Shown here: positions 1-8,285 of the stretch, piece by piece
Numbering within the stretch: position 1 is the first letter of the stretch
How the letters are laid out: each line of letters begins with the position of its first letter
Assembly: GCA_023251795.1 (NCBI GenBank)
Contig: JAHEYD010000005.1
Span: forward strand, 1 to 64,000
Reading direction: 5' to 3'
From: Nitrosotalea sp.
Lineage (GTDB): Archaea; Thermoproteota; Nitrososphaeria; Nitrososphaerales; Nitrosopumilaceae
DNA length: 64,000 nt
Program-made: the position numbers and the translations under genes
Notes under the pieces: model-generated
The model's input: the letters and a program-made list of their open reading frames with translations, nothing else
What the model was told of the DNA's origin: nothing
Database searches by the model: none

Positions 1-1336
1 TTTCCCATTCTTTCATTCTTACTTCTATATTAGCAGCTTCAGCTTTCAGATTTAGTTCATCTACCTTGTTGGCTCTGTCAACAGAAGCGGAATAAGCCTG
101 GACGTAAGCTTTTAATTTTTCCACACCGGCAAGATATTTTTTAGTAATAGCTTCTATTTTAACAGAGTATACTTCAGCCATTGCTTTATAAGCTTCTATT
201 CTGGACTTCTCCGCTTCGTATTGAGTTGCCACGGCGGATACCTGTGTTTTATATATATCCACAAGTTGTTTGCAGGACTCAATTTGAGCAATGTATACTT
301 TTATGTCATTCTCGTTCATTTGAGAGATTAACCCTTGTGCTTCCACCTTTGTTTTAAAAACAGTAACTCTTCCCAGTTCGGCTTGAATTTTGGCTTTATA
401 TCCTTCTACATCAGCCTTAAATTGTTCAAGAAGATAATTGTAACCGTTGATGCGTTCCTTGAAAATCTGTATAGTCTGGTCGGCAACCATTTTGGATGTT
501 TCGAAAACACGTTTGGCATAATTATTATAATTTTCAAATATTGTTTTTTCAAATCCGTTGGCCAGTTCAATGGACTTAAACATTCCGTCCTGCTCTAATT
601 GCGCCTGTTTAACAGAAATTTCACGGGAACGATCCAGCCGCTTATTCATATATTCATTGTTTATAGCGAGATAAGACCCGGCAAGCAAGCCATCGGGCAA
701 TGACCATCCTAAAGCAGCCCATTGTAAAGCAAGTTTATCCAGTTGATCCTGAAACGCCTGTTCTTCCCTTTCAGAATCCCGATTCCAAATATCGTTTTCA
801 ACGGCGGGATTAATCATCGTGCCGCCGGATACAATGTTACCTGTAAGTTTGTTTCGTATCGCGGCTATAAGATTATCTTCCGGCGCCAACCCTCCATCGG
901 AAATATTTGTTGCGGACAAAGTGTCTATTCCCAGTGAACTAACTGACACATCCGGTATTAATGTAGTGGGCATGGTTATCAGGCCATCAACAAAATCGGG
1001 AAGTATAATATTTCTCATCTCCGGAATGGACGGGAGATGATACGATGGGGCATTGGGGAAAGGATGATCGCCGGGAACAGCGGGATCGTCAGGAGCGATT
1101 ATACTGGAAAGGTCATCCATACCTATGTTGTCAAGTTCAGACTGAAGAGTAAAATCAACATCTACGTTATAATTATCAGGAAGCTTTTCTCCCGCAGGAT
1201 CATATTCCATTGGTAACTTTGCAATCAGATAATTCGACATGGTTATAAGATATTGATTAGTATTTGAATAAGCGGTATCGGCAAAGTTTCTTATTACTGA
1301 CAAATAAGAATCAACAATATCAGCTGTGTAAGACAT
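1..1336 (-). CDS. Coiled-coil virion protein, partial (runs off left edge)
   Basis: Open reading frame that starts at ATG 1336 (AAGGAG ribosome site 7-8 nt upstream) and is still open at base 1, so about 445 codons are visible and the C-terminus is missing. The N-terminal third is mixed; from about residue 190 it has the segment LPDGLLAGSYLAINNEY followed by long alpha-helical, Gln/Glu/Lys/Ala-rich sequence with coiled-coil character (for example MNKRLDRSREISVKQAQLE). From memory, similar segments occur in tail-associated proteins of other podovirus-like phages. It is the last gene seen of the tail cluster and follows the Kelch/transglutaminase protein and the gene at 1401. A tail or internal virion role is inferred from position and helical architecture; no enzymatic motif is visible. 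Confidence 0.75.
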   Translation of the reverse strand, partial: MSYTADIVDSYLSVIRNFADTAYSNTNQYLITMSNYLIAKLPMEYDPAGEKLPDNYNVDVDFTLQSELDNIGMDDLSSIIAPDDPAVPGDHPFPNAPSYHLPSIPEMRNIILPDFVDGLITMPTTLIPDVSVSSLGIDTLSATNISDGGLAPEDNLIAAIRNKLTGNIVSGGTMINPAVENDIWNRDSEREEQAFQDQLDKLALQWAALGWSLPDGLLAGSYLAINNEYMNKRLDRSREISVKQAQLEQDGMFKSIELANGFEKTIFENYNNYAKRVFETSKMVADQTIQIFKERINGYNYLLEQFKADVEGYKAKIQAELGRVTVFKTKVEAQGLISQMNENDIKVYIAQIESCKQLVDIYKTQVSAVATQYEAEKSRIEAYKAMAEVYSVKIEAITKKYLAGVEKLKAYVQAYSASVDRANKVDELNLKAEAANIEVRMKEWE

Positions 1337-1400
1337 AGAATTTCTCCTTTATATTCCTTTTATATATTCCTTTTATATCCGTGTCTCACGGTATCCAATG

Positions 1401-2648
1401 CTAAAAAAGCGCATAATCAAAAGGAAGCGGCATGGTAAAACGACTCCCCGTATTAAACATATCCGGATATAAATCAAGTTTTCCATAAAGCAACCATAAT
1501 GAAAATAACATTATTTTGTATGCTTGTCCAATATCTTGATTAAAACCAATGGCCTTGCTTAACCATGACGGATAAAACCCGATGGCAATTATTTTTTCTC
1601 CATCGGCATACGCCGCTATGAATCCATTGTGTGTCCCTCTGGTTATTTCTGTATAAGTTCTATAGAACCCATATAAAAAAGGCATTTCTGCCGGATACCA
1701 ACTATTATCATTAAGGTAATACATTGGAAGTTCATTAACATTTGCTCCGCACCACGCTTTTAACTCTGCCAGAGTCTGGTTATACATAGATGAAAAATAA
1801 GATAACGGATAAAGGCAGTCACTACGCCTGTACCAACTTATACTAACCCACAATGGGTGCGAAATAGTAAATATAGATTCACTATAAATATAATGGTCAT
1901 ATGTATCAAGCCACCATGCAAACCATATCGGCCTATTCCCAACCCTGAAAGACGGAAGAACTGGAGAAATGCCGGTTATATCAGAATAAGAAAGGCCGAA
2001 ACCATTAAAATCTTTTAATACAGCCGTTGACCAGTAATTACTTCTTACACCAATAAAACTTTTAATTTCCGCCGGAACCCAGAATAAAGTTTTGACTCCG
2101 TTTATCATAACAAATCCGGAAATGCTTCCCGTGTAAGTACTGGTTCTGGTATATTCTATAAATTCCAGTTTTGAATCAAGTTGTATCAATATCTGATTGG
2201 AGATAGATTCGTCACTTCCACAGAATAAAGCAATCCGGCAATTATTTCTTGACTTGAATTTTAATACTTTTTCGAGTTCATCAGCGGTCAGTGTTCTTTT
2301 GGGCCGTGGAAGAACCAACAGTAATTTGTTTGTAAAATCCAATGTTTCCATAGGAACTGTTCCCCAAAAACGGGCGCATCCGCTGACAATGTCACTTAAT
2401 GTATATTCGGAAAAGTCATTACCGGGACCGGTATAAACCAACACAGGATTGACTTTAAAACCTTCCGGTTTATTGTGTAGTATTTTTATATAATCGCCGA
2501 AACTTCTGGAAGTGGAGGTGGTTCCGTCCAGTTCAATCTGGTGCATCTTTTTTATAAAATTATCTCCGGCAGAATCTTTAAAATAAAGTCTGCTTTTTCC
2601 TCCCGGAATATCGCCCTGGTATCTTCTTTTTTTACCAAAATAATCCAT
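1401..2648 (-). CDS. Hypothetical tail-cluster protein, 415 aa
   Basis: Not recognised. The protein is rich in aromatic residues (many W, Y and F, e.g. RPIWFAWWLDTYDHYIYSES), has no signal peptide or clear membrane segment, and contains a short alpha/beta-looking stretch (RIALFCGSDESISNQILIQL) in its first half that could be a Rossmann-like or glutamine-amidotransferase-like fold. It starts 17 nt after the end of the large tail protein, so the two are probably co-transcribed and co-translated. High aromatic content and placement suggest a tail tip or receptor/glycan-binding component, but this is inference only. Confidence 0.7.
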   Translation of the reverse strand: MDYFGKKRRYQGDIPGGKSRLYFKDSAGDNFIKKMHQIELDGTTSTSRSFGDYIKILHNKPEGFKVNPVLVYTGPGNDFSEYTLSDIVSGCARFWGTVPMETLDFTNKLLLVLPRPKRTLTADELEKVLKFKSRNNCRIALFCGSDESISNQILIQLDSKLEFIEYTRTSTYTGSISGFVMINGVKTLFWVPAEIKSFIGVRSNYWSTAVLKDFNGFGLSYSDITGISPVLPSFRVGNRPIWFAWWLDTYDHYIYSESIFTISHPLWVSISWYRRSDCLYPLSYFSSMYNQTLAELKAWCGANVNELPMYYLNDNSWYPAEMPFLYGFYRTYTEITRGTHNGFIAAYADGEKIIAIGFYPSWLSKAIGFNQDIGQAYKIMLFSLWLLYGKLDLYPDMFNTGSRFTMPLPFDYALF

Positions 2649-2664
2649 AATAATCTACTTACCG

Positions 2665-5600
2665 CTATCGTTTCTTCTTTGTCGGGTCTGAAAATAATCT
2701 TAAATGGTCGAATATCACACTTTCACCATTAACATTTCTCAATTCCATCTGGATAAATCTGTTTCTTAATCCTTTCCCGATTTTAATCCGGACAGCGTTA
2801 TCTATTTGTTTATAGGATTCCACATCATATTCGTACTGGTTTTCGCCATCGTCTATGGTTAACATTAAATCACCGGAAGGACGATAGGACAGCCACGCAA
2901 CTCTTGCTTTTGTTTTAATATTTTTCTCAAGGTCGATTTTCCCTATTTTGAAATGCCAGGAAATAGGGTTGCCCGTATCCGTATCTCCGGTTAATTCATG
3001 GATACCGGTAGATGTTGTCCCGAATATTTTGTCATTAAATTCAAACAGACTATTATATCCATAATTATCATATTCAGTCATGGAGAGATTTCTGGTATTC
3101 ATAACCAGCGCCAAACCTCCTGTAATTTTCCGGCCATCCGCATCAAGAATTACAGAATTATGCGCAATAGCGTTAAAAAGAATACAGGGAATATCAATGT
3201 CTATTGTATTGCTTCCAGTCCAATAGGCTGTTGCGGTAAATTTTAATGATGGGAATGAACCGGTTATCCGGGCGGAATCTCCAACCAGTCCGGTTGCCTT
3301 GAATATTAAAGAAGGCCATGTGGCGGAAAGAGAAATTATGGAAGAAATTATTCCACTGGCTGAAAACTGCAACGCCGGGATTGTTGAATTTATACTGGCT
3401 AGGGCATTCTGGGTGGCTATGGCGGTAAATTGCAGAGCAGGAAATGATACTTTCAGCGCGGCTGCCGGAGATAGTATTCCCGTCGCGGAAAACAATAAAG
3501 ACGGGAAATTTCTGATGATATACCCGCCGCCATAAGCGTTGAACAACAAAGAAGGGAAAGAACCGGCAAGGGTGGCAAGATAAGGTGATGACTCTAAGGA
3601 ATCGGAATATTGTCTTCCATTGGCCAAAGTAACCACATCGGAACAGGTTACATATTTTGTGGCCGACCCATAGGCATAATCATCAGAATCGAGACTTTCT
3701 TCCTGTATTGCAAGAACAGAGGTATAGAGAGGAGTAAGACTGTCAACTGAAGTTATAGTGTCCCAGTAAGTAGAACCGACAACCCAGTCAAGGGTTACCC
3801 ATTGGTTGTCGGATGGTCTGCGATACATTACCCATCCGTGGCCAGCTCCGAATGTTTCTCCGATATAAAACCTGATGTTACTGTAAGGAATTCCCATATT
3901 GCGGATTAAAGAATAAGTAAGGATGGCCCCATCCTCGCAATCCCCATAACCATCATAAAGAGTATGAACAGGGTCTTTCCAGTTATCTGGTCCTGTATCT
4001 GATGTATAGGTTATATGAGCAGCAACCCATTTTACGGCCTGAAGCGCTATTTCGTCCCATGTTCCCGGAGCGATAATCATTGACGCAAAAGTTTCCATCC
4101 AGTCACTACCGCAAAAGAGAAGTGCTTTCATTTCCGCGTTTGTTGAGGATAAATCGCCTGTTGAACTAAATACCTGTCCGGCAGAGGTCATCAGGGGAAG
4201 ATAAGTATCTCCTGTGTTTTTTGAACGGGTGGCTGACCCTCCAGAGAACATCCGGGGGAAGGTAAGAAGTCCGTAGATACTGCCGAGAATCCCTCTTTGT
4301 GTCGCTTCGCCATATACTGTAAGGGCCGGGAGTGTGGCGACCGCATCGTTGGAATAGTATAAAATTTCCTCGTGTGGAGTATCTATGAATATGCAAGATG
4401 AAGTTGTTTCAATAGTTACCGGACTACTTGAATATATTTTATAGGTAATTATAATACCGGAGGAAGTGGCGGAAATTAACGCGCCGAACTGAATTCTACC
4501 CGCAATGTTGGCTGCTGTTTGTGTGGTATTGCTACCGAGTAATATTCCATTCAGAAACTGGGATGGGGTATTGATAAAAGAAAAAATACACCGGCTACCA
4601 TCATCGAATATTACACTCAGAGTCTCACCGACAGAGGGTTGACACGCTACCGTTATGATGCCATTTTGTGTTATTTCAACAACATCATTACCCTCTTCTG
4701 TAGTATCATATCCCTCAGGTTGAGTATATTCCTCTGTAACGGCGCTATTTGTATATCCCCCCATACACAAACCGGCTGATTGGGTTCCACAACCTGCTAA
4801 CTCGCGCCGTGCTGTATTCAGGTCACCACTTCTTGACCAACTTGTGCCATCATATTCCTCTGTAATAGCGCTATCAGAGCCTGTATAACCCCCCATGCAC
4901 AGACCGGCTGTTTGTGTGCCAGCCCCGGCTAACCCTGCCCGTGCTGTACTCAGAGAGTTACTTATTGACCAACTTGTGCCATTGTATTCCTCTGTGACAG
5001 CGCTATTGCTGCCTGTATTTCCTCCCATGCACAGACCGGCTGATTGGGTTCCAGCACCGGCTAAAATACGCCGACCTATATTCAGGTCACCACTTATCGA
5101 CCAACTTGTGCCATCATATTCCTCTGTAATGGTACTATAACTGTATATCCCTATTCCACCCCCCATACACAAACCGGCTGATTGGGTTCCAGCGCCTGCT
5201 AAATAGCTCCGTGCTGTACTCAGAGGGTTACTTGTCGACCAACTTGTGCCATTATATTCCTCTGTGATATTGCTATACCAATCTGCATATCCCCCCATAC
5301 ACAAACCGGCTGATTGGGTTCCAGCGCCTGCTAAATAGCTCCGTGCTGTACTCAGAGGGTTACTTGTCGACCAACTTGTGCCATTGTATTCCTCTGTGAC
5401 AGCGCTATCACCATCTGCATTCGTACCCCCCATACATAATCCGGCTGACTGAGTTCCAGCGCCTGCTAAAGCACGCCGACCTATACTCAGAGGGTTACTT
5501 GTCGACCAAACTCCCGGTTTTAATATAGGAGTAAGTGAGGTGTAGGTTTCTATTCTGGATATTGGTCCGGCGCTCTCCCCGTTAAATTCCACGGTGGGTA

Positions 5601-5862
5601 TAGGTCCTGTTGCGGTTATCTCAGCATTAGCATACCCTCCCCCGGTAAGACCAGAGTCCTCGAACCAAAGCACATCACTCCAGCGTCCGAGAGGCGGAAC
5701 ATAAAAAGAAGATTCCCCTAAACATTTAAGTTGAGTAGAATTATCGGATTGTACTATGGTTACAGAAGAAACATATGTTGGAGCAGAACCATTTCCAGCA
5801 AGAAAGACTCGAATACCTTTGCCATTTCCAGCAAGATAAATAGGTTGAATAACATCCGGCAT
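2665..5862 (-). CDS. Tail protein with Kelch-like repeats and transglutaminase-like cysteine protease domain
   Basis: A 1065-aa multidomain tail protein. Residues about 115-390 hold six Kelch-like beta-propeller repeats with the core LAGAGTQSAGLCMGG and TEEYxGTSW. Residues about 600-710 form a transglutaminase-like domain with a readable triad: Cys in YGDCEDGA (about 641), His in GAGHGWVMY (about 675) and Asp in TLDWVVG (about 693). Residues about 770-950 carry seven short repeats of the form FPSLxFxAxG. The C-terminus (FIQMELRNVNGESVIFDHLRLF) resembles the end domain of many podovirus tail proteins. The likely role is tail fibre/tip: host binding by the propeller, with peptide or cross-link cleavage by the cysteine domain. 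Kelch copies 2 and 3 are almost identical in DNA, so the array was recently expanded. Confidence 0.88.
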   Translation of the reverse strand: MPDVIQPIYLAGNGKGIRVFLAGNGSAPTYVSSVTIVQSDNSTQLKCLGESSFYVPPLGRWSDVLWFEDSGLTGGGYANAEITATGPIPTVEFNGESAGPISRIETYTSLTPILKPGVWSTSNPLSIGRRALAGAGTQSAGLCMGGTNADGDSAVTEEYNGTSWSTSNPLSTARSYLAGAGTQSAGLCMGGYADWYSNITEEYNGTSWSTSNPLSTARSYLAGAGTQSAGLCMGGGIGIYSYSTITEEYDGTSWSISGDLNIGRRILAGAGTQSAGLCMGGNTGSNSAVTEEYNGTSWSISNSLSTARAGLAGAGTQTAGLCMGGYTGSDSAITEEYDGTSWSRSGDLNTARRELAGCGTQSAGLCMGGYTNSAVTEEYTQPEGYDTTEEGNDVVEITQNGIITVACQPSVGETLSVIFDDGSRCIFSFINTPSQFLNGILLGSNTTQTAANIAGRIQFGALISATSSGIIITYKIYSSSPVTIETTSSCIFIDTPHEEILYYSNDAVATLPALTVYGEATQRGILGSIYGLLTFPRMFSGGSATRSKNTGDTYLPLMTSAGQVFSSTGDLSSTNAEMKALLFCGSDWMETFASMIIAPGTWDEIALQAVKWVAAHITYTSDTGPDNWKDPVHTLYDGYGDCEDGAILTYSLIRNMGIPYSNIRFYIGETFGAGHGWVMYRRPSDNQWVTLDWVVGSTYWDTITSVDSLTPLYTSVLAIQEESLDSDDYAYGSATKYVTCSDVVTLANGRQYSDSLESSPYLATLAGSFPSLLFNAYGGGYIIRNFPSLLFSATGILSPAAALKVSFPALQFTAIATQNALASINSTIPALQFSASGIISSIISLSATWPSLIFKATGLVGDSARITGSFPSLKFTATAYWTGSNTIDIDIPCILFNAIAHNSVILDADGRKITGGLALVMNTRNLSMTEYDNYGYNSLFEFNDKIFGTTSTGIHELTGDTDTGNPISWHFKIGKIDLEKNIKTKARVAWLSYRPSGDLMLTIDDGENQYEYDVESYKQIDNAVRIKIGKGLRNRFIQMELRNVNGESVIFDHLRLFSDPTKKKR
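5180..5420 (-). repeat. Recent tandem duplication of a Kelch repeat
   Basis: Two adjacent copies of one Kelch unit, with their shared blocks near 5179-5265 and 5308-5394, are nearly identical at the nucleotide level for more than 80 bases, including the blocks encoding AGLCMGG and SNPLSTARSYLAGAG. The other four copies in the gene have diverged. This points to recent slippage or recombination within the propeller array. Confidence 0.8.
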
Positions 5863-5927
5863 TTTAACTCCTCATTAATACAACGGTAAACAATAAGAAT
5901 TTCTTATATCTCCATAAATCCAGACAA

Positions 5928-6410
5928 TTAATACGACGGCAAAGTTATCTGGAACGAATCAATGGTCGTTGTTCCCCCCTGGGTAACAGTAAGATCAGCC
6001 ATATTAAGGTCGCCGTTGGATTCAGCGCAAACGCCATCTATCCGCACATCTGTTCCTGAAGTCCCCAAAGTTCCCATCTGGATATTCTTATCATATAACC
6101 TGAACCAGCCGGATTCCCCGGTAACAATTCCCGTGCCCGCCCATGTTATAGATTCCTTGGTGATGACTCCGGCGGCGGCTGTGCCGAAATTCAGTCCTGT
6201 TCCGCAAGTTCCGCCGCCGGTTCCACCGGTTCCGAAAGTGGCAGAATTAACAACAATTCTTGTCAACAACACTCCCGTTTCAACCGAATCGGCGGTGGAC
6301 GGAATTTCTCCCGACATGATATCCATTACTCCATTGGCGAAGAGTTGTTTTAATCCCTGTGTCCCTTCGAGCAATTTTGTCCGTACAGCTTTTGATAAGT
6401 GTAAAGCCAT
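5928..6410 (-). CDS. Small virion structural protein, paralogue of the next gene upstream
   Basis: About 160 aa. The pattern LSKAVRTKLLEGTQGLKQLFANGVMDIMSGEIPSTAD followed by Gly-rich beta segments and WFRLYD is shared with the protein encoded at 6434-6880, so the two are tandem paralogues of a widespread phage structural protein. Two ATGs are adjacent (6413 and 6410); the second is better spaced from the AGGAGG site and is chosen. It contains Gly-Thr-rich inserts (FGTGGTGGGTCGTG and MGTLGTSGTD) that look added to an otherwise ordinary domain. The precise location in the particle is not known; head decoration or tail is possible. Confidence 0.8.
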   Translation of the reverse strand: MALHLSKAVRTKLLEGTQGLKQLFANGVMDIMSGEIPSTADSVETGVLLTRIVVNSATFGTGGTGGGTCGTGLNFGTAAAGVITKESITWAGTGIVTGESGWFRLYDKNIQMGTLGTSGTDVRIDGVCAESNGDLNMADLTVTQGGTTTIDSFQITLPSY

Positions 6411-6433
6411 CATAACCTCCTATAATTATAAAA

Positions 6434-6880
6434 TCACGATGCGGGTTGAGTAAACGTTGCCGTATCAATGGTCAATGTTGAGTTCAAGGTTAAACTTGTA
6501 TTAGCCAGAACCATATCCGAACCGGAAACACCGATATTACCATCCATCCGATTTTCCGTAGCGCTTGATCCTGTTGTTCCGGCGGTGCCATAAAGTCTGA
6601 ACCATCCGGCAACTCCAGCCACACCAACTACACCCGACCACACACTGGCGCTTTTAGGAATTGCTCCATTACCTGCTGTGCCGAAAACAAGGCCATCATT
6701 CACGCCCGTCCCGGAAGTGGTTGCAATGGTCGCCAGTAGAGTTCCCGTTTCGGCATAGTCGGCTGAAACCGGTTGACCGCCGGTGTATATTTTCATAAAA
6801 CCGCCATTGAATATTTCAGTAATTCCCTGAGTGCCCACCATTCCGTTACGCATACCTGTCGATAATCTAACAGCGCACAT
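6434..6880 (-). CDS. Small virion structural protein, tandem paralogue
   Basis: 148 aa, beginning MCAVRLSTGMRNGMVGTQG and continuing with FMKIYTGGQPVSADYAETGTLL, GWFRLYGTAGTTG and TLTIDTATFTQPA. The order of motifs matches the protein at 5928-6410. A strong AGGAGG site lies in front of the ATG at 6880. Like its neighbours it has short Gly-Thr inserts. It belongs to a family common in podovirus-like tail/head clusters; its function is unknown and assigned only as structural. Confidence 0.8.
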   Translation of the reverse strand: MCAVRLSTGMRNGMVGTQGITEIFNGGFMKIYTGGQPVSADYAETGTLLATIATTSGTGVNDGLVFGTAGNGAIPKSASVWSGVVGVAGVAGWFRLYGTAGTTGSSATENRMDGNIGVSGSDMVLANTSLTLNSTLTIDTATFTQPAS

Positions 6881-6955
6881 AATTAATCCTCCTAATTTTG
6901 TTAAGTTTTTCTTTCCTTATTTCCCGATTATAGATGTAACAAATTCCTGATTTAT

Positions 6956-6991
6956 TCATTTAAACCTTCCCGTGCTTAATCGTATAGCCAT
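6956..6991 (-). pseudogene. 11-codon remnant of a third paralogue
   Basis: A perfect AGGAGGAATAATT leader and ATG are followed by only eleven codons, MAIRLSTGRFK, then TGA. These residues match the N-termini of the two adjacent paralogues (MCAVRLSTGMRN and MALHLSKAVRTK). The rest of the gene is missing; about 75 nt of unrecognised sequence precede the next gene. Best read as the surviving head of a deleted third copy, although the peptide could still be translated. Confidence 0.6.
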
Positions 6992-7002
6992 AATTATTCC
7001 TC

Positions 7003-7917
7003 CTATTGTAATGCGGCAACGTAATGAACGTTGCCATTGTTATTTCTTATTACCGCCGTTCCTGTAATTTTACTCGGCATATTATATTTACCGAGTGTCG
7101 GCATTTTAACGTTTCCTTTACTATCTCCGATACATATTCCTTTTGTTGATGTCCATATCAGGAAATCTTCAGTCACCCCTTCGCCGATGTCTTTGCCATG
7201 GATTTCAACATCAGTATAAGGGATAGAATCGATATCCAATACTGCTGACTTTTTTAATACGCCACTGTCAACGGCAGATAAAAACCATACATTGCCGTCG
7301 GCTGCATAGATACCATCGCCAACCGATTTCAGCATCGTTATGTTGTTACTGAAAACCCTGAACCCGGTTCGGATATCATAATGGTCGCAAAGAGCGTCGG
7401 CAATATATAAAACTTTTCCCCTGGCCACAAACAACTGGCCTTTCATATAGGTAATGAATTTCCCCGGAGGCAAACTCATTTTATAGTTGACCGTTGGAAC
7501 AGCCAGGTTATTCATAGACCCGTTATTGTAATATCCGATATAGGTATCATTGGTCATGTAGATACGGTCATTGATTTCAACGTAGGACATGCGCGCTCCC
7601 CGTGCAAGACCGGTTAGTAATGATAGGGATGAATAAGTTACGCCATCCCAGTCAAATTTATATAGTGTTGTTCCGTCAATAAAGAAAGCAACCTTGCCGT
7701 TAGACCACCCTGAATGAATATCAGAGCCGGAAAGTTTTAACGCGCTGCCCTTGCGGCTTGCCAGCATAAAAGTATTGTCTATATCAACATTTTTTGCTTC
7801 CAGAAGAGAATAGGTTGTTTTGAAAGAGTCATTGATTTGTTGAGGAATAAGGCGCACAGACTCATCCACATTATTAATACCGCTAAAATATCCTATGCTG
7901 GCAATCAAATCAGACAT
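7003..7917 (-). CDS. Beta-propeller-like tail protein
   Basis: 304 aa beginning with IGYFSGINNVDESVRLIPQQ and AKNVDIDNTFMLASRKGSALKL. From memory, this opening (GINNVD...L...NVDID...L..R.G) is characteristic of podovirus tail proteins built from repeated four-stranded blades. The remaining sequence shows repeated blade-like units (VAFFIDGTTLYKFDWDG, MSYVEINDRIYMTND, QLFVARGKVLYIADA, GIYAADGNVWFLSA, DFLIWTSTKGICIGD). Stop and start codons of this gene and the next upstream gene abut (7917/7918). Likely a tail hub, nozzle or adhesin part. Confidence 0.8.
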   Translation of the reverse strand: MSDLIASIGYFSGINNVDESVRLIPQQINDSFKTTYSLLEAKNVDIDNTFMLASRKGSALKLSGSDIHSGWSNGKVAFFIDGTTLYKFDWDGVTYSSLSLLTGLARGARMSYVEINDRIYMTNDTYIGYYNNGSMNNLAVPTVNYKMSLPPGKFITYMKGQLFVARGKVLYIADALCDHYDIRTGFRVFSNNITMLKSVGDGIYAADGNVWFLSAVDSGVLKKSAVLDIDSIPYTDVEIHGKDIGEGVTEDFLIWTSTKGICIGDSKGNVKMPTLGKYNMPSKITGTAVIRNNNGNVHYVAALQ

Positions 7918-8115
7918 TTATTCGCCAAGGCCTCCCTGATAAGGATTTTTGTTACTTCTTATTTCTTTGAGTTTATCAAACATCTTTTTGCGACCTTCCC
8001 GGGTGTCGGAATAATCCCCGGCCTTTCCCACTTTAACATCAAAGGGCAAGTAGTTGGAACCGGAAGCGCGGGGGTCGATTGGCGCATCTATTTTTAAAAG
8101 ACCTAATTTTTTCAT
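7918..8115 (-). CDS. Small hypothetical virion-cluster protein
   Basis: 65 aa, basic and hydrophilic (MKKLGLLKIDAPIDPRASGS...). Its start overlaps the stop of the gene at 8112 by 4 nt (ATGA), which supports translation by coupling. Family not recognised; it sits in an unbroken tail-gene operon. Confidence 0.65.
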   Translation of the reverse strand: MKKLGLLKIDAPIDPRASGSNYLPFDVKVGKAGDYSDTREGRKKMFDKLKEIRSNKNPYQGGLGE

Positions 8116-8285
8116 GACTTTTTCCCTAACCCATAACCTTTACGAGGAACAAATCCGTGGTCAATGGCATTAAGCAATCGCTCCTGCGCTTTCGCTTTTT
8201 CTGGAGTTGTTGCTTTTGCATGAATTCCGTTTGGTGTTGACACTCTTACTTTTCCGTTTGGAAGTTTTGTTAACCTTACCGGCAT
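8112..8285 (-). CDS. Small basic conserved phage protein
   Basis: 57 aa (MPVRLTKLPNGKVRVSTPNG, then HAKATTPEKAKAQERLLNA). Short proteins of this type, with KLPNGKVRVSTP and a KAKAQ.RLLNA helix, recur in podovirus tail clusters. ATG 8285 is preceded by GAGAGGTGAT and is better than an in-frame GTG at 8294. The gene overlaps the 3' end of the glycosyltransferase by about 115 nt in another frame, so the overlapped stretch encodes both this domain and the glycosyltransferase's basic tail. Confidence 0.75.
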   Translation of the reverse strand: MPVRLTKLPNGKVRVSTPNGIHAKATTPEKAKAQERLLNAIDHGFVPRKGYGLGKKS

